Of a stretch of DNA of 35,339 bases, positions 31,312 through 35,339 are shown piece after piece (within the stretch, counting starts at the first letter, position 1; every line of letters begins with the position of its first letter). The translations under genes and the position numbers were made by a program. Source of the DNA: a virus; IMG/VR virus record IMGVR_UViG_3300049811_000173, positions 1 through 35,339 of that record; one strand, 5' to 3'. The notes beneath the pieces were generated by a model, which was given only the letters and a program-made list of their open reading frames with translations, made no database searches and was not told the origin of the DNA.

Positions 31312-31586
31312 CAGTCGGGCACCTTCCTGTTGAGCGACTCCCAGTCGCGAGCCTTGTCGAGCAGCTGATCCGCCAGCTGGTGCAGGTTGTCTGCAACTTC
31401 CGAGTCGAGCTCGATGCCGAGGTCGTGCTGGGCGTCGAGGATGGTCTGGATGCTCTGGGCGTAGGCGTACAGCGCCGAGGTGGCGAACACGTCCTTGGAG
31501 CGAATGACGAAGTAGGTGCCCTCGAGGAGTGGCTCGTCCGAGCCGACCTTGGTGACGACGTACTTCTCGGTGTATTCGGCGCTCAC
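31311..31586 (-). CDS. Hypothetical protein (91 aa)
   Basis: A 91-residue protein from GTG 31586, with AAGGAG six bases upstream and a one-base overlap with the previous stop (TAGTG). The far longer opening to 32168 is a shadow across two other genes. Residues 1-40 are beta-like (EKYVVTKVGSDEPLLEGTYFVIRSKDVFA); residues 40-91 are helical (ALYAYAQSIQTILDAQ; ADNLHQLADQLLDKARDW). No family is assigned, but the two-part layout and size resemble small phage proteins of unknown function. Confidence 0.6.
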   Translation of the reverse strand: MSAEYTEKYVVTKVGSDEPLLEGTYFVIRSKDVFATSALYAYAQSIQTILDAQHDLGIELDSEVADNLHQLADQLLDKARDWESLNRKVPD

Positions 31587-32107
31587 TACTTCTCCTTGTG
31601 TGCGTTGCGGATGGACATGGCCCGATCGAACTCGGACGCGATGGTGGGGTGCTGATCGAACGGCACCCAGATGAAGTCGGTTCGCCTCTGCGGGTTGAGT
31701 CGGTCCCAGTAGCCCCACGTCCGTCGCCGGGGTCCGGTCAGCAGGAGGGTCCACGTCGGGACTCGAACGAGGTGACGGATGTAGTGGGACGCAGTGGCCC
31801 GCTTGACGTTGACTCGACGGACCAACCTGTACTTGACCTTCCAGCCGGGCTGGTCCCGAGTGTCGGTGTCGGTCATCTCCCAGTAGCCGCCCCGCAGCAC
31901 GAAGCTGATGAAGTCCCACGGGTGGTCGTGGAGCACAGCGCGGCTGTCGGGTCGATCCATGCGGTGGACGTAGATCGCGAACAGGGGAGTGCGCACGATC
32001 ACGTAGCGGGTGAGGTAAGTCTCCAGCGGTTCGTCCAGATCGGGGACCTCGAACTTGCGCAGTAGGCCCCAGCGGCGACCCTTGCCCTCGGGGCGGAAGA
32101 TGCTCAT
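31586..32107 (-). CDS. Cupin-like protein of unknown function
   Basis: A 173-residue protein from ATG 32107, fixed by an ATGA overlap with the 32-residue gene upstream. The centre shows LHDHPWDFISFVLRGGYWE, with His60, Asp61, His62 and Glu77, the metal-site pattern of a cupin barrel, followed by HYIRHLVRVPTWTLLLTG. Phage genomes often carry this type of HDHPW protein without known function. The barrel could bind iron or another metal and act as an oxygenase, or it could bind a nucleotide or sugar. The residues before and after are rich in Arg and Trp. The enzyme class cannot be told from the sequence. Confidence 0.6.
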   Translation of the reverse strand: MSIFRPEGKGRRWGLLRKFEVPDLDEPLETYLTRYVIVRTPLFAIYVHRMDRPDSRAVLHDHPWDFISFVLRGGYWEMTDTDTRDQPGWKVKYRLVRRVNVKRATASHYIRHLVRVPTWTLLLTGPRRRTWGYWDRLNPQRRTDFIWVPFDQHPTIASEFDRAMSIRNAHKEK

Positions 32108-32202
32108 GCCCACCCCCAGAGGTGCAATAGACCCATGACCACGTAGTGACCCTTGATCTTGCCGCCACGGTGGGCGGCCCGAATGACCTCGATGTCGCTC
32201 AT
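32104..32202 (-). CDS. 32-residue microprotein between overlapping genes
   Basis: The ATG at 32202 overlaps the upstream stop (ATGA), and its own TGA (32104-32106) overlaps the following ATG (ATGA). The peptide begins MSDIEVIRAAHRGGKIKGHY and ends VVMGLLHLWGWA. A charged N-terminal half (with GGKIKG) is followed by a hydrophobic, Trp-containing end that may associate with membrane or a partner. Both 4-base overlaps follow the rule of the surrounding genes, which is the main argument that it is real. No family is known. Confidence 0.6.
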   Translation of the reverse strand: MSDIEVIRAAHRGGKIKGHYVVMGLLHLWGWA

Positions 32203-32621
32203 CCGATGACCACCTCGGGCAGGCCGTTGTCGCGGTCGATCAGGATGCGGCCCAGCAGATGCATGGACTCCTGCGCCAGATCGAACAGGACGAAGAGCTC
32301 ATCGGTCGGCCGGTCTTCGGGGTAGTACTCCGAGGGGAGCTCGCCATCGCGCTCGAGGATCATCTGCGCCACGTACATGACCAGATCGAAGGCTTCCTCG
32401 AAGGCGTCACGAGTGGCGTCGCGCCCGTTGTTGACGTGGAGCGCCTGTCCGTAGCGATGCACCCCGAGTTCCTTGCGGTCGGCAAGGTACTTGAAGAAGT
32501 CGGCGTACAGCCGCCGACCGTTGGCGTGCCAGTGCTCCGCCACGGCGTCCTGCACGCAGACGTGGGCGGTGGCGGCGTTGTCGGGAAGCGGCTGGTCGCC
32601 TGCCTTGGGCTGGTCGGTCAC
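32199..32621 (-). CDS. Putative all-alpha nucleotide pyrophosphohydrolase
   Basis: A 140-residue protein from GTG 32621 in a GTGA overlap with the thyX stop. The helical core (YADFFKYLADRKELGVHRYG, then GRDATRDAFEEAFDLVMYVAQMILE) has the Tyr-Gly, Gly-Arg-Asp and Glu-Glu-x2-Asp (Glu75-Glu76, Asp79) pattern seen in MazG/dUTPase-like all-alpha NTP-PPases and in related phage proteins. It would remove pyrophosphate from a non-canonical or surplus nucleotide. The C-terminal half has a second helical pair (LFVLFDLAQESMHLLGRIL). Placement next to thyX and a second MazG-like gene supports nucleotide metabolism. Substrate is unknown. Confidence 0.6.
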   Translation of the reverse strand: MTDQPKAGDQPLPDNAATAHVCVQDAVAEHWHANGRRLYADFFKYLADRKELGVHRYGQALHVNNGRDATRDAFEEAFDLVMYVAQMILERDGELPSEYYPEDRPTDELFVLFDLAQESMHLLGRILIDRDNGLPEVVIG

Positions 32622-33388
32622 GGTGCCAGCCTCCCGTTCGCTTCGAACGCTGCCATGGTGATCGGCATGATGTCGCTCAACTCGACCTCGAGCATCTCGG
32701 CGCACATCTCGATCTCCCGCATCGGCTTGGACGGCTTGAGCGCGTCCTCGCGGTTGGTCCGCAGCGACAGGAAGGCCATCAGTGCCCGTGCGTTCGCCGT
32801 GGCGTACATGGATGAGAACAGGTTGACCGGGAGGGTCATCCGGGCAACCTCTTTGTGGATGCCGCGACCCAGACGCTCGAGGTACTTGGCGTACAGCAGC
32901 ACGCAGTCCTCCATCATGTCGTCACGCAACCACTGGTGGAGCTTCTCGTCACCGAGCTCGAGAACGTACTCGCCGGCCTTGGTCCCGGGAACGGCGAGGA
33001 TCTTGCGCTCGTTCGACGGCAGGTAGAACACGCCGTTGAGCTCCTTGTAGCGACCCGACTCCTCGTTGTACGACCAAGCGATCCGGTGGCGGTGCCACTC
33101 CCGGTAGACGAAGATCGGAGCTTCGACCACGAACGTGAAGCTGTTGTGCTCGAACGGGGTGCCGTGGCGGTTGCGCATGAGGAAGTTGATGAGGCCCTTG
33201 AACTTCTCGGGGTCCTCGTCCCAGAACGCCCACGACTCGGCGCCCTGCGTGCTCACCTTGGCAGATGCGACCACGGCCTCGTCGCCGCCCATGTGCTGGA
33301 CCAGCTTCACCGACACGTGGTCGCGAAACTGGACCTCTACTTCGTCGCCGTCCGCGTCGTAGATGACGGCCGGGGTGTAGTGGGTCAC
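32618..33388 (-). CDS. thyX: Flavin-dependent thymidylate synthase
   Basis: A 256-residue enzyme making dTMP from dUMP with methylene-tetrahydrofolate and FAD/NADPH. The signature is clear: WHRHRIAWSYNEESGRY, with Arg100-His101-Arg102 and Ser111, followed by a conserved region PFEHNSFTFVVEAPIFVYR before it and ARMTLPVNLFSSMYATANARALMAFLSLR later. The C-terminal helix (REIEMCAEMLEVELSDIMP) is also typical. Start is GTG 33388, which overlaps the MazG-like gene's stop (GTGA). The spacing between RHR and Ser111 is eight residues, within the range I recall for the family. It boosts thymidine supply for phage DNA synthesis, together with the two pyrophosphohydrolase-like genes beside it. Confidence 0.95.
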   Translation of the reverse strand: MTHYTPAVIYDADGDEVEVQFRDHVSVKLVQHMGGDEAVVASAKVSTQGAESWAFWDEDPEKFKGLINFLMRNRHGTPFEHNSFTFVVEAPIFVYREWHRHRIAWSYNEESGRYKELNGVFYLPSNERKILAVPGTKAGEYVLELGDEKLHQWLRDDMMEDCVLLYAKYLERLGRGIHKEVARMTLPVNLFSSMYATANARALMAFLSLRTNREDALKPSKPMREIEMCAEMLEVELSDIMPITMAAFEANGRLAP

Positions 33389-33777
33389 AGCGTCTTGCCT
33401 CCATGTCGGTGGCCACGCGTGGCGTTGTAGGCGAGCTTGGCCTCGAACTCGGCACCGAGGTCGATGTCGTACCGCTCGCAGAAGTCGAGCAGGCGCACAA
33501 GGATGTCGGCTGCCTCACTGGGCACGCCGAGGGGCTTGCTGTGCTCGTACTCGGCGGGGTGGTCGACCCGGATCGGGATGATGGTGCCGTCGTCGTCGTC
33601 ACCCATGATGTAGGCGTGGACCCCGTGGTCGCGGAACTCCTCGAGCGCCTCACTGACCTCGCTGTGGAGCAGCGCGATGTCGTCGCCGAAGGTGCGGTCC
33701 GCATCGAACCACCCATTGGCCTCGTTGACCTCCCTGACTCGACGCTGGGCGTCGGCCAAGGCTTCCTGCAGGTTCAT
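33385..33777 (-). CDS. MazG-like nucleotide pyrophosphohydrolase
   Basis: A 130-residue protein from ATG 33777, behind AAGGGAG; the opening to 33876 lies antisense-frame over another gene. The MazG signature is complete: Glu40 and Glu43 in HSEVSEALEEF, then Glu88 and Asp91 in EAADILVRLLDF, and the typical phage ending YNATRGHRHGGKTL. These enzymes hydrolyse (d)NTPs to NMPs plus pyrophosphate with Mg2+, and phage versions have been proposed to keep nucleotide pools or alarmone levels favourable. A variable insert with Asp repeats lies at about 60-64. It is coupled to thyX by GTGA. Confidence 0.88.
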   Translation of the reverse strand: MNLQEALADAQRRVREVNEANGWFDADRTFGDDIALLHSEVSEALEEFRDHGVHAYIMGDDDDGTIIPIRVDHPAEYEHSKPLGVPSEAADILVRLLDFCERYDIDLGAEFEAKLAYNATRGHRHGGKTL

Positions 33778-33790
33778 GTGTTCTCCCTTT

Positions 33791-33967
33791 CTAGGAGTTG
33801 TTGTTGGCGTTCTTCTGGCAGGTTGTCGAGCAGTAGAGGTGCCCGGCGTTGTTGCGTCGCCCCGGCCTGCCGTCACCTTCGCAGACCCGCTTGCCGCACT
33901 TGCGACAGCGACCGGTTCCCCGTGGACAGGGACGCAGCCGCTTGATCCACGGGGAACCGGTCGCCAT
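33791..33967 (-). CDS. 58-residue zinc-ribbon-like protein with a hairpin over its start
   Basis: The ATG at 33967 overlaps the upstream stop (TGATG), and a TAG ends the gene 13 bases before the MazG-like ATG. Residues 21-29 read CRKCGKRVC and 46-50 read CSTTC, a two-knuckle zinc ribbon with a basic N-terminal part (IKRLRPCPRGTGR) and an Asn-rich end. It may bind nucleic acid, in the manner of small HNH-associated or transcription-factor-like ribbons, but no catalytic His motif is seen. A perfect 19-bp inverted repeat covers codons 2-21 (annotated separately), so the message would fold right at the start codon. Confidence 0.65.
   Translation of the reverse strand: MATGSPWIKRLRPCPRGTGRCRKCGKRVCEGDGRPGRRNNAGHLYCSTTCQKNANNNS
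33908..33964 (-). repeat. Perfect 19-bp inverted repeat behind a start codon
   Basis: Left arm GCGACCGGTTCCCCGTGGA (33908-33926), right arm TCCACGGGGAACCGGTCGC (33946-33964), 19-base loop. On the - strand the stem begins on the base directly after the ATG at 33965-33967. Each arm contains the palindrome ACCGGT. All third codon positions match the pairing, so selection at DNA or RNA level is likely. Possible roles are an operator, a translation-blocking RNA hairpin or an RNase III-type site. Confidence 0.85.
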
Positions 33968-34986
33968 CAGGAGACTCGCTTCCAGATATCGAACCAGTCG
34001 AGGGTCGCCGAGCGCAGCGGATTCAGCTGGGCCTGATCCCAGCGTGCGTCAGGGTCGAGTCCGGTGGCGTGGTTGCCGGACGTGTCCACCACCATCAACC
34101 CCTTGTCCTCGTAGCACTCGACCACCGCGGACAGCTGGGGCCTGCCCATGGCCTTGAGCTCGCGTGCGATGCCCGGCTTCATGCGCAGCACCATGCCCAT
34201 CCACACGGCATTCGGGTGCGTGGAGGGGCCGTCGGTGCCTCGCGCCGGGGCGAGGTAGTCGAGCTTGAAGGCCGCAGGGGTGCCCATCGTGGTGGTCTGT
34301 CGCCAGCCGGACATCAGGTCATCGAAGCGGAGCACGCTCTCAGTCAGGCTGATCTTGGCGGCGGAGCGGCCCTCGCCCACGTCCTGCGGGCCGGACAGGT
34401 CGATGACGCTCAGTCCGTGCGCTCGGTAGGCGCGGCCAGAGGGGACCGGCATCTCTTCGCAGTGCTGGATCTCCACGATCACGTTGGAGGCTGCATCGAA
34501 GATGTGCACCTTGGTGTCGGAGTAGTTGCGCATGGGGAAGCCCTGCCGAATCACTTCGCGTGGAATGCGCACCTGCGTGCCGACGAGGTTGCGGTCGACC
34601 TTCGGGTACTGGCCGTCGTTGACCAAGATGCGGCCAGCCTGCAGCTGGGTGGCGCTGGTCACGATGGTGTACTTGGGGTCGTCTTCGACGGCAATGTTGA
34701 CCCGGCGACCCTCGGTCTTGCCCTCGGCGTTCGGGATGACCGAGCCGGTGCTGATGACCAGCCGCCCGCTTGACTTCATGTGCTCGATGATGGCGCTCGA
34801 GTTGTCGACCCGCACCAGTGGGCCACCGGCCAGCAGGGCGTCACCGTCGGCGTGCCACGGCTTGGGCGGCAGCTGCGGCGCTGGCGGGAACTTGTTGAAG
34901 TTCGCCCACGGCCCCACCCTTCCGGTGCGCCAGTTGAAGTTGGTCACCTTGTAGTAGAGCTCGTCGGCCAGCGTGATCGACTTCAT
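33967..34986 (-). CDS. Hypothetical protein (339 aa)
   Basis: A 339-residue protein from ATG 34986, with GGAGGAC upstream and an ATGA overlap with the preceding gene. The longer opening to 35289 is a shadow of that gene. Composition is mixed alpha/beta with no membrane segment. Notable parts are ELYYKVTNFNWRTGRVG, RLVISTGSVIPNAEGKTEGRRVNIAVEDD, QVRIPREVIRQGFPMRN, VIVEIQHCEEMP and a final DARWDQAQLNPLRSATLDWFDIWKR. Repeated beta strands around a basic centre suggest a compact binding or enzyme domain, but no catalytic motif is recognised. It is large for an accessory gene and lies upstream of the nucleotide-metabolism group. Confidence 0.6.
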   Translation of the reverse strand: MKSITLADELYYKVTNFNWRTGRVGPWANFNKFPPAPQLPPKPWHADGDALLAGGPLVRVDNSSAIIEHMKSSGRLVISTGSVIPNAEGKTEGRRVNIAVEDDPKYTIVTSATQLQAGRILVNDGQYPKVDRNLVGTQVRIPREVIRQGFPMRNYSDTKVHIFDAASNVIVEIQHCEEMPVPSGRAYRAHGLSVIDLSGPQDVGEGRSAAKISLTESVLRFDDLMSGWRQTTTMGTPAAFKLDYLAPARGTDGPSTHPNAVWMGMVLRMKPGIARELKAMGRPQLSAVVECYEDKGLMVVDTSGNHATGLDPDARWDQAQLNPLRSATLDWFDIWKRVS

Positions 34987-35318
34987 GTGTCCTCCGTTGT
35001 GTCGGGTCGCACGGACTTGAGGTACCGCACGATCCCGTCCACGATACCGAAGGGCACCCCGCTGGTGCTGCTGCCGTGCTTCATCTCTCCCCAGTGGTGG
35101 ATCAGGGAGTCGATCACGTCGCCGTCCTCTCGCCAGAGGGGCATGTCCTCGTAGGCCACAACGAGGGTCGGCTCGCTGCCCCACCCGTGCGACTGCTCGG
35201 GTCGCACCGGAATCGGGAAGCAGAAGTCCTTGGAGCGCAGGTCCAGCATCTCGGACCCGATGGCTTCCCACCACGTCCAGAGCCAGCACACGCCAGCCAA
35301 GGCGGGGATAGGCTCCAT
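34983..35318 (-). CDS. Hypothetical protein, start uncertain at window edge
   Basis: At least 111 residues from ATG 35318, preceded by GAGGGCGAC; the frame stays open to the window end, so the true start may be outside. It is rich in Trp and aromatic residues (VCWLWTWWEAIG; HGWGSEPTLVVAYEDMPLWRED), with Cys and His scattered (DFCFP; LIHHWGEMKHG). The middle contains short strands and a helix (DGDVIDSLIHHWGEM). No family is recognised. It overlaps the next gene by 4 bases (ATGA), continuing the coupled chain. Confidence 0.55.
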   Translation of the reverse strand: MEPIPALAGVCWLWTWWEAIGSEMLDLRSKDFCFPIPVRPEQSHGWGSEPTLVVAYEDMPLWREDGDVIDSLIHHWGEMKHGSSTSGVPFGIVDGIVRYLKSVRPDTTEDT

Positions 35319-35339
35319 GTCGCCCTCATCCTCGTAGCA

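Noticed and set aside
31311-32168. 285-residue frame covering three - strand genes
   Set aside because: Only its last 91 codons, from GTG 31586 with AAGGAG, are supported; the upstream part is a shadow of the cupin-like gene, which has its own coupled start.
33068-33091. ThyX signature with eight, not seven, residues between RHR and Ser
   Set aside because: Looked unusual, but I recall the family motif allowing 7-8 residues, and all key residues are present.

Overview
The window is a continuous piece of a tailed, siphovirus-type phage genome that infects an actinobacterium. Evidence for the host group: the DNA is visibly GC-rich with many GTG starts, a WhiB-family regulator (a family essentially confined to actinobacteria and their phages) sits at 24237-24491, and thymidylate synthesis uses ThyX. 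No integrase, attachment site, tRNA, rRNA, CRISPR array or insertion sequence was seen. The window opens inside one gene and may close inside another. The host genus cannot be told from sequence alone.

Left two thirds (1-22709, all + strand) are the late virion and lysis genes: the end of a structural protein; a tail-associated esterase (LamG-like plus alpha/beta hydrolase); two small acidic proteins; a CHAP endolysin; a head-tail connector; a gpG/gp10-like morphogenesis protein; a probable tail terminator; a small coiled-coil/Pro-Glu protein; the major tail tube protein followed by a strong hairpin; the two tail-assembly chaperones joined by a -1 frameshift at GGGAAAC; a 1902-residue tape measure protein ending in a zinc-peptidase-like domain; then minor tail, hub, spike-like and fibre genes. 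Among these is a fusion of a GDPD-like domain that has lost its catalytic residues to a GH26-like glycoside hydrolase whose two candidate catalytic glutamates are present. Three membrane-protein genes (15023, 21928, 22335) are the holin or accessory-lysis candidates, all far from the endolysin.

Right third (22706-35339, all - strand) reads toward the late genes and meets them head-on, the two terminal genes sharing a single CTAG. It holds DNA-metabolism and small accessory genes: a zinc-binding microprotein, a Cas4/RecB-like Fe-S nuclease, WhiB, a beta-class DNA methyltransferase, a RusA-like resolvase, a DnaN-like sliding clamp, a 41-residue membrane peptide, a SNF2-type helicase, a run of small unknown genes, two nucleotide-pyrophosphohydrolase-like genes around ThyX, a 58-residue zinc-ribbon protein, and unknown genes to the edge. 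Many consecutive genes overlap by 1 or 4 bases (ATGA, GTGA, TGATG), which fixes their starts and reveals a 32-residue gene easily missed.

Most notable: a 325-residue intein splits the Walker A motif of the SNF2 helicase. It starts with Ala, carries the Trp/Cys/Thr set of class 3 inteins, and has a homing-endonuclease region with no catalytic Asp left. A perfect 19-bp inverted repeat lies immediately behind the start codon of the 58-residue zinc-ribbon gene. A tight block of unknown small genes (29786-32202) is the best place to look for an undescribed function.
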